Shown: piece after piece, positions 42,560 through 52,282 of the stretch
Layout of the letters: the number at the start of each line of letters is the position of its first letter
How positions within the stretch are numbered: position 1 is the stretch's first letter
Notes under the pieces: generated by a model
Seen by the model: only the letters and a program-made list of their open reading frames with translations
What the model was told of the DNA's origin: nothing
Databases searched by the model: none
Assembly: GCF_047730065.1 (NCBI RefSeq)
Contig: NZ_CP159829.1
Coordinates: forward strand, 1,674,001-1,738,000
From: Njordibacter sp028825405
GTDB taxonomy: Bacteria > Pseudomonadota > Gammaproteobacteria > Pseudomonadales > Balneatricaceae
Direction: 5' to 3'
DNA length: 64,000 bases
Translations under genes and position numbers: made by a program

Positions 42560-43819
42560 ATGGAAAATAATATATTTGAACTCCAGTTCGCTCTGGATAC
42601 GTTTTACTTTTTAGTTTGTGGCGCTTTTGTAATGTGGATGGCTGCTGGCTTTGCCATGCTTGAAGCAGGTTTGGTACGCAGCAAGAATACTACCGAAATT
42701 TTAACTAAAAACTTTGCTTTGTATGCTATCGCTAGTGTGATGTATCTTGTCGTAGGTTATCAGATCATGTACGGCGGTGGCTGGTTCTTGAGCGGTATTG
42801 AAGCCATTGATACTGATCAGGTATTAGCTGACTCAGCAGCAGAAGGATTTAATGGTGGTTCGGTTTACTCCTCTGCCTCAGACTTTTTCTTTCAAGTGGT
42901 GTTTGTTGCCACGGCGATGTCCATTGTGTCTGGTGCAGTCGCAGAACGCATGAAGTTGTGGGCATTTCTCGCCTTTGCTGTGGTAATGACTGGCTTCATC
43001 TACCCTATGGAAGGTGCGTGGACATGGAATGGCGATGATGTCTTCGGTTTGTACAACCTTGGCGACCTTGGCTTTTCAGATTTTGCAGGTTCAGGCATTG
43101 TTCACATGGCGGGTGCAGCTGCTGCTTTAGCGGGAGTGATCTTACTCGGTGCTCGGAAAGGTAAGTATGGCCCCAATGGTGAAATTAAGGCCATTCCTGG
43201 TGCGAACCTACCCATGGCCACCTTAGGCACCTTTATTCTATGGATGGGCTGGTTTGGATTCAATGGCGGATCAGTGCTTAAACTGGGTGACATTGACTCC
43301 GCTCATTCTGTGGCTATGGTGTTTCTTAATACCAACGCAGCAGCTGCTGGTGGTGCAATTGCTGCACTGATACTAGCCCGCATTAAGTTTGGCAAAGCCG
43401 ATCTTACGATGATGCTTAACGGCGCTTTAGCTGGACTCGTAGCCATTACTGCAGAGCCTTCTACCCCCACTGCTTTGCAAGCTACTTTGTTTGGTGCCCT
43501 TGGTGGCGTGCTGGTTGTATTCAGTATTCTTGCTTTGGATAAACTTAAACTAGACGATCCTGTCGGTGCCATTTCGGTGCATGGTACTGTTGGTTTACTC
43601 GGTTTGATGCTAGTCCCTTTGACCAATGACGGTGCCACGTTCATGGGGCAAATCATCGGTGCAGCAACGATCTTTGTATGGGTATTCGGTGTCAGTTTTG
43701 TGGTGTGGTTTATCATTAAAACAATCATGGGAATGCGCGTTACAGACGAAGAAGAAGACAGAGGCGTGGACATTACTGAGTGCGGCATGGAAGCCTACCC
43801 AGAGTTCACTAACCGATAA
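42560..43819 (+). CDS. amt: Ammonium transporter, Amt family
   Basis: The 419-residue protein has about eleven membrane helices and the Amt motifs MAAGFAMLEAGLVRSKNTTEIL, DFAGSGIVHMAGAAAALAG, WMGWFGFNGGS and SVHGTVGLLG with the pore His residues. It passes ammonium into the cytoplasm. No glnK/glnB gene adjoins it, which is unusual for gammaproteobacteria but common among Amt proteins of marine bacteria. A sigma-54-like promoter and a palindromic site lie upstream, which fits induction under nitrogen limitation. Confidence 0.95.
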   Translation: MENNIFELQFALDTFYFLVCGAFVMWMAAGFAMLEAGLVRSKNTTEILTKNFALYAIASVMYLVVGYQIMYGGGWFLSGIEAIDTDQVLADSAAEGFNGGSVYSSASDFFFQVVFVATAMSIVSGAVAERMKLWAFLAFAVVMTGFIYPMEGAWTWNGDDVFGLYNLGDLGFSDFAGSGIVHMAGAAAALAGVILLGARKGKYGPNGEIKAIPGANLPMATLGTFILWMGWFGFNGGSVLKLGDIDSAHSVAMVFLNTNAAAAGGAIAALILARIKFGKADLTMMLNGALAGLVAITAEPSTPTALQATLFGALGGVLVVFSILALDKLKLDDPVGAISVHGTVGLLGLMLVPLTNDGATFMGQIIGAATIFVWVFGVSFVVWFIIKTIMGMRVTDEEEDRGVDITECGMEAYPEFTNR

Positions 43820-43844
43820 TTAATGTTTATTATCTAGCCTGAAC

Positions 43845-43880
43845 AAGGGTCTATTTGCATCGCGAGTAGGCCCTTTTTTA
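43845..43880 (+). terminator. Rho-independent terminator after amt
   Basis: AAGGGTCTA (43845-43853) pairs with TAGGCCCTT (43867-43875) with one bulge, followed by TTTTTA. It lies 25 bp after the stop. Confidence 0.75.
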
Positions 43881-44237
43881 TTCTTAAAAAATTAATAATT
43901 TAACTATAAATTAAGCCTCAATTAAGAAATAACTACTTATGTTAAATTTCACCTCATGAGCAGTTGTTGGTAACATCATTGATCAGACATTTGAGTGTTA
44001 TTTACACCCTGCAATCTGTTTGCGCCAGACTAAATATAACTAAATATATCTATTACACAAAGTTGTAACATAGGCCTACGTTAGTCTTTAATACTGCACA
44101 GGGCTTGGCTGGGTTAAACACGGTTACGCAAGGTTAAGCAGTGATTTTGTTTAAACCTCTTGATTGAGGTAGCGGTCGGTTTTCGGTGTCGGCTGATGTC
44201 CAAGCTGTTATGTTACTCGTTTCTGCAGGAGTCCCCC
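43881..44237. other. Intergenic region before the histidine phosphatase gene
   Basis: This AT-rich gap of 357 bp has no convincing frame or repeat. AGGAG at 44226-44230 is the ribosome site for the next gene. Confidence 0.6.
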
Positions 44238-44792
44238 ATGCGCATATGTTTCATCGCTCTATTGATCACCATTTCTGCTCAAGCATGGGCTAATAATGAC
44301 ATAACTAACAACAAGTTAGTTGAAGCTATAGCAGCGATCGATGCGAATGTTATTTTCATGCGACACGCTTTGGCCCCAGGCTTTGGTGATCCAGAGGATT
44401 TTAATGTGGCTGATTGTTCGACCCAAAGAAACTTAAATGAAGAAGGCCGCGCGCAAGCGCTTAGCATCGGTAAGGCAATGCGCAATAGTGGTTTACAATT
44501 TAAAGAAATATTATCTAGCCAATGGTGCCGGTGCACACAAACAACTGAGTTATTAAATTTAGGCCATTGGAGCACTTTCGATGGACTCAACTCTTTTTTC
44601 CAAGGCTATGTAGATCAACAAATGACCCTCGATCTTCTCAATAAGAAATTGGCTTCGCTTGATCGTGGAATAGTCTTAATGGTCACCCACCAAGTAGTCA
44701 TTAGCGCCATCACTAAAAATGTGGTGCGCAGTGGCGCCTTGGTGGCCTACAATTCCACCACTTTTGAGACTCAAGAATTTACCTTAGATTGA
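44238..44792 (+). CDS. Exported histidine phosphatase family protein
   Basis: The start is ATG 44238, behind AGGAG (44226-44230), giving 184 residues with a signal peptide (MRICFIALLITISAQAWA). The family's RHG motif appears as FMRHALAPG, followed by CSTQRNLNEEGRAQA and the second His in VTHQVVISAI. The Cys pair C-x-C near 96-98 is unusual. It probably acts in the periplasm on an unknown phospho-substrate. It is a single-gene unit. Confidence 0.8.
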   Translation: MRICFIALLITISAQAWANNDITNNKLVEAIAAIDANVIFMRHALAPGFGDPEDFNVADCSTQRNLNEEGRAQALSIGKAMRNSGLQFKEILSSQWCRCTQTTELLNLGHWSTFDGLNSFFQGYVDQQMTLDLLNKKLASLDRGIVLMVTHQVVISAITKNVVRSGALVAYNSTTFETQEFTLD

Positions 44793-45115
44793 CTCATGTC
44801 TGATTCTCTTTGATCGCCTAGAGCGCACTAAAATTCTTTGCAAGGGCTCACAATTACAAGTTAGAGACACTCGCTGAAAAGCAAAATAGAGGCGCTCATA
44901 AAAAAGCCAAAGCTTGATATTGGTCTTGGTCTGCTCTTTAATTTACCTTACTTTACTTTGCTCTTTACTCTACTTTACTTTGACCTTACTTTGCCCAATT
45001 AAATGATCACTTCCGTCTCACCAAACCTTGTATTTGATATTGTTATTGATCATATTATTGTATGCTATTGCTAGTATTTTTCTTTTCACGTTTTACTAGG
45101 CTTTGTGCACTATTC
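44793..45115. other. Intergenic region with low-complexity CTTTA-rich tract
   Basis: A 323-bp gap. From 44937 to 44998 it is a run of CTTTACTTT-like and CTTACTTTG-like units on the plus strand, imperfectly repeated every 5-10 bases. No gene or terminator is evident. Confidence 0.6.
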
Positions 45116-46252
45116 ATGCAACTTCACATTCATCCCAGCACCCTCGAACTTGGCTCAAGCCATTGGCAGCAATACCTCTCTTTGCAGGCAGACCCCTTTA
45201 GCCAATATGCATTTCACGCTGCCTTAGAACACAGTGGCAGCGTCGGAGGTGAAAGTGGCTGGCAGCCTTTACACTTAGAAATTACTGAGGAAAGTAAACC
45301 TATTGCCCTCATACCAAGCTATGTTAAAACCAACTCTTGGGGTGAGTACGTGTTTGATTTTGAATGGGCTAACGCATACCAGCGTTATGGTTTAGAGTAT
45401 TACCCAAAGATGATTAGTGCAGTGCCTTTTACGCCCTGTGCTGGGCCTCGGATACTGTTAGCTGAAGGTGCAGAGCTCACAACAGCTTTGACCTTTTTAC
45501 AACAGCAGTTGCCCCATTTATGCAGCCAACTCAAGTTAAGCAGCTGGCATTGGCTATTTGCTCAGAAACCCGACTGGGAAGCTGCTCAGGAACAATCATG
45601 GCATCAACGTATTGGCTGCCAATACCATTGGTACAACCATGAATACAGCCAGTTTGAAGACTTTACAGCGCGACTAACCTCGCGCAAACGCAAATCCATT
45701 AAAAAAGAACGCCGCGTCATTGTTGAACAAGGCATCAAATTTACTTGGCAGCAAGGCGACAACATTAACTCACAGTCTTTAAAAGAGTTTTATGCCTGCT
45801 ATCAGAGCACTTACATGAAACGCCGCAGCCAAGGCTACTTAACTTACCCATTCTTTTCTGAACTACTCACACAAATGCCAGAAAAATTGTTGTTGGTGAC
45901 GGCTTCTAAAGATGAATCACCCCTTGCCTACGCCTTATTTTTTGTTGATGATGACACACTTTATGGGCGCTATTGGGGCTGTTTAGAAGAAGTTGAATTT
46001 CTTCATTTTGAGACCTGTTATTACCAAGGCATTGATTATTGCATTGCCAAGGGCATTCCTCATTTTGACGCAGGTGCCCAAGGTGAGCACAAACTTGCCC
46101 GTGGATTTATACCCCAGTTGACCCACTCGTACCATTATTTGGCGGAGTCAGGTTTTAATGACGCCATTAAAGCTTTCTGCACAGCAGAAGCCCAGCAAAT
46201 AGAACATTATATGCAATGGGCAGAAACTGCCCTGCCCTATAAAACGGAATAA
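45116..46252 (+). CDS. FemAB-like/GNAT-fold acyltransferase (DUF482 family)
   Basis: The start is set at ATG 45116 (378 residues); an upstream ATG at 45062 would add 18 hydrophobic residues and cannot be excluded. The sequence matches the FemAB_like/DUF482 family: an N-terminal region with ESGWQPLHL and SWGEYVFDFEWANAY, the central CAGPRIL, RKRKSIKKERR, and C-terminal FETCYYQGIDYCI with GAQGEHKLARGFIP. The family is related to peptidoglycan aminoacyl transferases, but in Gram-negatives its substrate is not established. It is a single-gene unit. Confidence 0.8.
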   Translation: MQLHIHPSTLELGSSHWQQYLSLQADPFSQYAFHAALEHSGSVGGESGWQPLHLEITEESKPIALIPSYVKTNSWGEYVFDFEWANAYQRYGLEYYPKMISAVPFTPCAGPRILLAEGAELTTALTFLQQQLPHLCSQLKLSSWHWLFAQKPDWEAAQEQSWHQRIGCQYHWYNHEYSQFEDFTARLTSRKRKSIKKERRVIVEQGIKFTWQQGDNINSQSLKEFYACYQSTYMKRRSQGYLTYPFFSELLTQMPEKLLLVTASKDESPLAYALFFVDDDTLYGRYWGCLEEVEFLHFETCYYQGIDYCIAKGIPHFDAGAQGEHKLARGFIPQLTHSYHYLAESGFNDAIKAFCTAEAQQIEHYMQWAETALPYKTE

Positions 46253-46370
46253 AAGCCAAATAAAAGCTGTATAACATTATTGACCTTTTAGTCATCAAAC
46301 ATATAGAACTTGACCCACGAGGTAGCACCACCTAACCTGACATTCTATACATCAAACACATGTTTTAATT

Positions 46371-48404
46371 ATGACCACTTCTGAGCCTTCTTCAGCTTAT
46401 CCCCATTTACTCGCACCATTAGATTTAGGTTTTACTCGCTTAAAAAATCGAGTCATCATGGGGTCTATGCATACAGGCCTAGAAGAGGCTAAAAATGGTT
46501 TTGAGCGTTTAGCGGCATATTACGCAGAGCGGGCTAGAGGTGGTGTGGGCCTTATTGTCACAGGTGGCATCTCACCCAACCAACAAGGGTTGACCTTTAG
46601 TGGCGCCGCGGCCCTAGATAAGGCTGATAAAGTTGCCCAACATCGCTTAGTCACTGATGCCGTGCATCAAGCGGGCAGCAAAATTTGTATGCAAATTCTG
46701 CACACAGGACGTTACGCCTATTCACCTAATGCCATCGCCCCCTCTGCCATTAAAGCGCCCATTAATGCGTTTACTCCAAAAGCTGTTTCTAGTGAAGAAA
46801 TTGAGCAGCAAATTGAGGACTTTGCCTATAGTGCTAAATTAGCTCAACAAGCAGGTTACGATGGCGTTGAGGTCATGGGCAGTGAGGGCTATTTTTTAAA
46901 TCAATTTATCGTCACTCGAACCAACCAGCGGGATGACGAATGGGGGGGCAGTTACGACAATCGCACCCGTCTTGCTATTGAAGTGGTCAAACGCGTGCGC
47001 GCTGCAGTGGGTGAAAAATTTATTATTATCTACCGCCTTTCTATGCTCGATCTAGTGCCCGAAGGCAGCAACTTGTCTGAAGTGACTCAGTTAGGTAAAG
47101 CCATTGAGCAAGCCGGTGCTAGTATAATCAATACGGGTATTGGGTGGCATGAAGCACGCATACCCACCATTGCTACCAAAGTACCTCGCGCTGCATTCAC
47201 CTGGGTCACCCATGCGGTGCGTAAACACCTTACTGTGCCAGTGATCACGTCTAATCGTATCAACACACCAGAAGTGGCAGAAAGAGTTTTGGCTAATGGC
47301 GATGCAGACCTTATTTCTATGGCTCGCCCTTTCTTGGCTGACCCAGAATTTGTTAATAAAGCAGCTGCCAATCAAGCCGAACGCATTAACACCTGCATTG
47401 GCTGTAATCAGGCTTGCCTAGACCATGTGTTTAATGGCAAAACCAGTAGTTGTTTAGTTAATCCAAGAGCTTGTGAAGAGACCCGTATTATTATTGCACC
47501 TACCCAAGCTATAAAGACGATTGCTATTGTGGGTGCAGGGCCCGCTGGTTTAGCCTGCGCTGTGACTGCAGCAGAGCGAGGCCACAAGGTCACTTTGTAT
47601 GATGCAGCTAGCGAAATTGGTGGCCAATTTAATATCGCCAAACGCATTCCAGGTAAAGAAGAATTTAGTGAAACCCTACGTTATTTTGAGGTGCGGCTAA
47701 AGGAGCTCAATGTAGAGGTGAAACTTGATACAAGTTTAACGACTCAAGCGTTAAATCAGATGCAAATGGACGAATTAGTTTTGGCTACAGGGGTTAGCCC
47801 TCGCCAGCTGGCATTGCCCGGCCATAACCATGCTAAAGTGCTTAACTATTTAGAGGTGATTAAAGGCGTAAACGTAGGGCCCAAGGTGGCCATTATTGGT
47901 GCCGGCGGCATTGGTTTTGACGTGGCAGAATTTTTAACTCACGGCACCCATGAACCCAGCACTAACGTGACTCAGTTTATGTCTCAGTGGGGCATTGATA
48001 TGACCATGCAAGCCCGTGGTGGGGTGGCTGAAATACCACAAAATATAGAAGCTTCGCCGCGCGAGATTTATTTATTACAGCGTAAAACTAGCAAAGTGGG
48101 CGCTGGTTTAGGAAAAACTACGGGCTGGGTGCATCGCACTGGATTACAGCAGAAGAAAGTTAATATGCTGGCTGGCTGCGAGTATCAGGCCATTGATGAC
48201 CAAGGCTTGCACCTAACAGTGGGGGGTGAAGCGCAGGTTTTAGATGTAGACCATATTATTGTTTGTGCCGGACAAGATCCAAACCAAAGTTTAAGCCAAG
48301 GCTTAGAGCGCCCATATCACCTGATTGGAGGAGCCCAAAAAGCCTCTCAATTAGACGCTAAACGCGCTATCCGCCAAGGCACATTGCTTGCTATAGAGCT
48401 ATAA
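46371..48404 (+). CDS. fadH: NADPH-dependent 2,4-dienoyl-CoA reductase-like, Old Yellow Enzyme family
   Basis: The 677-residue protein has the three-part architecture of FadH: an FMN TIM barrel (about 1-340, with HTGRYA), a 4Fe-4S segment (CIGCNQACLDHVFNGKTSSC) and a C-terminal FAD/NADPH domain (IAIVGAGPAGLACAV; VAIIGAGGIGFDVAEFL). FadH from E. coli has 672 residues and reduces 2,4-dienoyl-CoA in unsaturated fatty acid oxidation. Related enzymes demethylate amines such as trimethylamine, but the SCLVNPRAC region and length favour FadH. It is not beside other beta-oxidation genes. Confidence 0.88.
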   Translation: MTTSEPSSAYPHLLAPLDLGFTRLKNRVIMGSMHTGLEEAKNGFERLAAYYAERARGGVGLIVTGGISPNQQGLTFSGAAALDKADKVAQHRLVTDAVHQAGSKICMQILHTGRYAYSPNAIAPSAIKAPINAFTPKAVSSEEIEQQIEDFAYSAKLAQQAGYDGVEVMGSEGYFLNQFIVTRTNQRDDEWGGSYDNRTRLAIEVVKRVRAAVGEKFIIIYRLSMLDLVPEGSNLSEVTQLGKAIEQAGASIINTGIGWHEARIPTIATKVPRAAFTWVTHAVRKHLTVPVITSNRINTPEVAERVLANGDADLISMARPFLADPEFVNKAAANQAERINTCIGCNQACLDHVFNGKTSSCLVNPRACEETRIIIAPTQAIKTIAIVGAGPAGLACAVTAAERGHKVTLYDAASEIGGQFNIAKRIPGKEEFSETLRYFEVRLKELNVEVKLDTSLTTQALNQMQMDELVLATGVSPRQLALPGHNHAKVLNYLEVIKGVNVGPKVAIIGAGGIGFDVAEFLTHGTHEPSTNVTQFMSQWGIDMTMQARGGVAEIPQNIEASPREIYLLQRKTSKVGAGLGKTTGWVHRTGLQQKKVNMLAGCEYQAIDDQGLHLTVGGEAQVLDVDHIIVCAGQDPNQSLSQGLERPYHLIGGAQKASQLDAKRAIRQGTLLAIEL

Positions 48405-48431
48405 AGTTTGGTAAGTAAAGGCTAGCTGCCA

Positions 48432-49364
48432 CTAATCCGTATTTTTAATAATACGCTGTAGCATGGTTTTTAAAGTCTCAGACGCATCACTATCCAACCC
48501 TTCCAGGGCGTTACTCTCTGCCTTTTGGTAGTCTTCTATTAAATGCGCTACTCGCTCTTGGCCCGCAGCTGTGCCGGTTACTTTGGTACCCGCATCTAGC
48601 TGTTGTACGCGCGCCATATTCTGTTTTTGCAATTCTATAGACAGTTCTAATAAGGTTGTTTGATCCACCATCGTGCGCTTAGCAAGGTCAGCTAGGCTCA
48701 TACTATTTTCATTGTATAAACATGCCAGTACGCGCCACTCTTTCGTTGTTAGGCCATCATCCGCCACCAATTGATGAAATTCTTCACCCATTTGATGCGT
48801 CGCCCGTGACATGTAGTACAACAAATAGTTATCAATAAAGTGACTTACATCATTGGTCTCTGTGGGCGCCAAGGTTGGAATGGCTTCTGCTGTAGCGTAG
48901 GCACCCCGGTAAAAGACGAGCCCAGATCCTGCCATGCTGCGCAGACCTTTCACTCGGCCAACAATGATTTCATGGTCTCCACCGTCGTAAGTTGCCCAGG
49001 CTTCGCATTCAAAGAAGGTGATCGCTCCAGGTAATGTGGGAACCCCACCAATACCCTGTTCTACCTCCACATCGGCAAACTTATCTGTGCCACTGCGAGC
49101 GAATTGATTGGAAGTTGCCATCTGCTCAGCACTTAGAACATTGACCACAAAGTGCTTAGCATTAATAAACGCATCGGCACTGTATGCTGTTTTGGTAATG
49201 CTCCACAAAATTAATGGAGGATCCATAGACACAGAGTTAAAACTGCTCGCCGTGGCGCCCACTGGCTCACCGTTTGCGTCTAAACAGGTCACTACAGTCA
49301 CGCCCGTGGCAAATGACGACAAAGCGTCACGAAATTCGCGGGTGCTAAAAGATTCTGTAGACAT
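48432..49364 (-). CDS. Flavin reductase fused to a MarR-like domain (HpaC/C1-type)
   Basis: The 310-residue protein joins a flavin-reductase-like FMN-binding domain (about 1-165: FATGVTVVTCLD, ATASSFNSVSMDPPLIL, GGDHEIIVGRV) to a MarR-type winged helix (about 175-300: YYMSRATHQMGEEF, LTTKEWRVLACLYNENSMSLADLAKRTMVDQTTLLEL). The same fusion is known in the C1 reductase of p-hydroxyphenylacetate hydroxylase, where the MarR part responds to the aromatic ligand and controls activity. No partner oxygenase is adjacent, so the substrate is unknown. It converges on the FadH-like gene. Confidence 0.82.
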   Translation of the reverse strand: MSTESFSTREFRDALSSFATGVTVVTCLDANGEPVGATASSFNSVSMDPPLILWSITKTAYSADAFINAKHFVVNVLSAEQMATSNQFARSGTDKFADVEVEQGIGGVPTLPGAITFFECEAWATYDGGDHEIIVGRVKGLRSMAGSGLVFYRGAYATAEAIPTLAPTETNDVSHFIDNYLLYYMSRATHQMGEEFHQLVADDGLTTKEWRVLACLYNENSMSLADLAKRTMVDQTTLLELSIELQKQNMARVQQLDAGTKVTGTAAGQERVAHLIEDYQKAESNALEGLDSDASETLKTMLQRIIKNTD

Positions 49365-49624
49365 AAGGACTCCAAATAAACAGTAAATAACAGCTGGCTA
49401 TTATAGGCATTAACTCCGTAAAGGTAAGGTTTAATCTTATAAAAAATGATCAAAATTAAGCTAAATACCAATAAACAGTGGGTTTATGAATATTCGTGCT
49501 TCGAACTAAGTGGCGTTAAATAAATAGCTTATAGTATTAAAGCATAAGGTTATAACATAATTTGCAAACTCTAATAAACTCTCGTACAATTAAGCCACAG
49601 ATTGAGTCCAATGTTGGAGGTATC

Positions 49625-50506
49625 GTGTCAAATTCTACGCAAGGTGTGCCAGTGATTACCGCCTTTTTTGATAAGGCAACATCAACGGTGAGTTACGTCG
49701 TTGAAGACCCAGAAACTAAAGACTGTGCCGCCATTGACTGTGTTCTCGACTATGATGTTAGCAAGGGACAGACAAGCACGCGCTCCGCAGACAAAATGAT
49801 TAAGCACATCACAGAGCAGGGCCTCAACCTCATCTGGTTATTGGAAACCCATGTGCACGCAGACCACTTATCAGGGGCACCTTACATCCAAAGCCAACTG
49901 GGTGGCAAGATAGCGATTGGTGACCAAATTACCCATGTGCAAGATATTTTTGGTCATCTATTTAATGCTGAAGACGACTTTGCACGGAATGGAAGTCAGT
50001 TCGATCACTTGATTACCCCCAACGAAATATTAAAACTAGGGCATTTAACAATCATGGCACTTCACACTCCAGGCCACACTCCTGCCTGCATGAGTTTTGT
50101 GGTGAGTGACGCCTGTTTTGTGGGTGATACTTTATTCATGCCCGATTATGGAACAGCAAGATGTGACTTCCCCGGTGGAGATGCCAAGGCTTTATATGAT
50201 TCACTGCAATTGATTCTAAGTTTACCCGATAACACCCGTCTCTTTATGTGCCACGATTACGCTCCAGGTGGACGCGAATATTTATGGCAAAGTAGTGTTG
50301 CAGAATCAAAGGCCAACAATATTCATTTAGTGGGAAAATCCAAAACGGAGTTTGTTCATATGCGCGAAACCCGTGATGCACAGCTTAATACGCCCCGACT
50401 ATTATTGCCTTCAGTGCAGGTGAATATGCGCGCAGGCCATATGCCTCCAGTTGAAAATAATGGCATTGCTTACATTAAGATCCCTGTTAATCAAATGGGT
50501 ACTTAA
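49625..50506 (+). CDS. Metallo-beta-lactamase-fold hydrolase, persulfide-dioxygenase-like
   Basis: The start is GTG 49625 because GGAGG ends 4 bases before it; a TTG at 49562 would add 21 residues. The 293-residue product has the MBL metal motif THVHADHLSG, HTPGHTPACMSF, VGDTLFMPDYGTARCDFPGG and CHDYAP. This set, with the iron-binding H-x-H-x-DH and the GTARCDFPGG segment, is typical of ETHE1/Blh-type persulfide dioxygenases. The SulP transporter gene starts 5 bp downstream, which fits oxidation of sulfane sulfur and export of the sulfur oxyanion. Confidence 0.8.
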   Translation: MSNSTQGVPVITAFFDKATSTVSYVVEDPETKDCAAIDCVLDYDVSKGQTSTRSADKMIKHITEQGLNLIWLLETHVHADHLSGAPYIQSQLGGKIAIGDQITHVQDIFGHLFNAEDDFARNGSQFDHLITPNEILKLGHLTIMALHTPGHTPACMSFVVSDACFVGDTLFMPDYGTARCDFPGGDAKALYDSLQLILSLPDNTRLFMCHDYAPGGREYLWQSSVAESKANNIHLVGKSKTEFVHMRETRDAQLNTPRLLLPSVQVNMRAGHMPPVENNGIAYIKIPVNQMGT

Positions 50507-50511
50507 CCGGC

Positions 50512-52236
50512 ATGGGAAAAGCGAGCAGGTTTGGTGTGACTCAACTGCCTGCATTAATATGGTTAAAAAACTATGATTTGAGTAGCTTACGGGCTGACAT
50601 GATGGCGGCTGTGATTGTAAGCATTATGCTTATTCCACAAAGCTTAGCCTATGCAATGTTAGCTGGTTTGCCCGCTGAAACCGGCTTGTATGCCAGCATA
50701 TTCCCACTCTTGGCGTATGCTTTATTTGGTTCCAGCCACACATTATCCGTTGGTCCGGTCGCAGTAGTTTCCCTTTTATCAGCCAATGCTGTGGGCCTAG
50801 CTCACATGTCTAGTGGCATAGACGTATTAATCCTGTCTATGACTTTGGCTTTAGTGTCTGGCACTTTAATGTTTATTATGGGCTTGTTTCGATTAGGCTT
50901 TATCGCTAATTTATTAAGTCGCCCCGTCATCACCGGTTTTATTACAGCGGCTGGCATATTGATCGCCCTGAGTCAGTTGAAACACATTTTAGGTATTCCC
51001 CTAGCTGGGCATAACTTACCTGAATTGGTTGTTGAACTTGCACAATACAGCACAAATTCTCACTTCCTGACCGTTGTAACAGGTGTCGTCACCATTGTAT
51101 TTTTGTGGCTTTCTCGTGCACCTTTGACGATTTTTTTATGCCGTTTTATGAGCAAATCTGCAGCCTCAGGTTTGACTAAAGTTGCACCTGTGGGTGCAGT
51201 CATACTCTCTATTCTATTGGTTTCAACCTTTGACTTAGATCATCTTGGTGTGGAGGTTGTGGGCCATATTCCAGCAAAACTACCTAGCTTCACTTGGCCT
51301 GAATTAAGTATTTTATTAGTCACCACCTTAATGCCTTCTGCCCTCATGATTAGTCTAATCGGTTATGTAGAATCCATGTCAGTGGCCCAAACCTTGGCCA
51401 GTAAACGACGTCAACAGATTAACCCAAACCATGAACTTTTGGGTTTAGGCGCAGCTAATGTAGCCTCTGCATTTTCTGGTGGTTTTGCAGTGACAGGCGG
51501 TTTCTCACGTTCTGTAGTTAACTTTGATGCAGGCGCAAGAAGCCCCATGGCTGGTGTTTTTACCGCCCTAGGGGTTGCCCTCGCAAGTCTTTACCTGACA
51601 CCCTACTTGGCTTTTTTACCCAAGGCTGTGTTAGGAGCTACTATCTTTGTCGCTGTACTCACATTGATTGAACCCCATGAAATCACCTTTACGTGGAAGT
51701 ATAGTAAGCATGATTTTGCAGCCATGATGGTTACCCTTTGCACGGTATTATTGGTGGGGGTGGAAGCGGGTGTTATCGCGGGTGTCACAGCGACGATCAG
51801 CCTTATATTGTGGCGCACTAGTCGTCCCCATACTGCCATTGTTGGCCCAGTTGAAGGTGGTGAACAATTCCGCAATATAGACCGCCACCTTGTTAAACAA
51901 GTAAAACAAGTGCTTGTTCTGCGGATTGACGAGAGTTTATTTTTTGGTAACCTTCGCTACTTAGATAATCGGATCAATGGCTTATTGGCCAGCCATCCAG
52001 CCATGGAGCATTTGGTGCTTGTGGCGTCTGGTATTAACCATATCGATTCAAGTGCGCTGCAAAGCTTGTTAGAATTAAACACTAGATTAGACGAAAAAGG
52101 CATTAAAATGCACTTTTCAGATGTTAAAGGACCCGTGTTAGATCGATTACACAGGATTAACTTTGCAGATGAACTCACCGGCACCGTATACTTAAGTCAG
52201 CATCAAGCATGGCAAGATTTAACCCAACTTTATTAG
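50512..52236 (+). CDS. SulP-family anion transporter with STAS domain
   Basis: The 574-residue protein has about 12-14 membrane helices with the SulP motif SIMLIPQSLAYAMLAGLPAETGLYAS and a C-terminal STAS domain (about 440-560, with VASGINHIDSSALQSLLEL). It moves sulfate, bicarbonate or related anions. It is translated just after the persulfide-dioxygenase-like gene, so sulfite or sulfate is the likeliest cargo here. The STAS site DSSA contains the usual phosphorylatable-type Ser. Confidence 0.88.
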   Translation: MGKASRFGVTQLPALIWLKNYDLSSLRADMMAAVIVSIMLIPQSLAYAMLAGLPAETGLYASIFPLLAYALFGSSHTLSVGPVAVVSLLSANAVGLAHMSSGIDVLILSMTLALVSGTLMFIMGLFRLGFIANLLSRPVITGFITAAGILIALSQLKHILGIPLAGHNLPELVVELAQYSTNSHFLTVVTGVVTIVFLWLSRAPLTIFLCRFMSKSAASGLTKVAPVGAVILSILLVSTFDLDHLGVEVVGHIPAKLPSFTWPELSILLVTTLMPSALMISLIGYVESMSVAQTLASKRRQQINPNHELLGLGAANVASAFSGGFAVTGGFSRSVVNFDAGARSPMAGVFTALGVALASLYLTPYLAFLPKAVLGATIFVAVLTLIEPHEITFTWKYSKHDFAAMMVTLCTVLLVGVEAGVIAGVTATISLILWRTSRPHTAIVGPVEGGEQFRNIDRHLVKQVKQVLVLRIDESLFFGNLRYLDNRINGLLASHPAMEHLVLVASGINHIDSSALQSLLELNTRLDEKGIKMHFSDVKGPVLDRLHRINFADELTGTVYLSQHQAWQDLTQLY

Positions 52237-52282
52237 GCCCGCTTGACCTAGGTAGCAGGTCTTCAAAAGAGTGAGAAACAGC

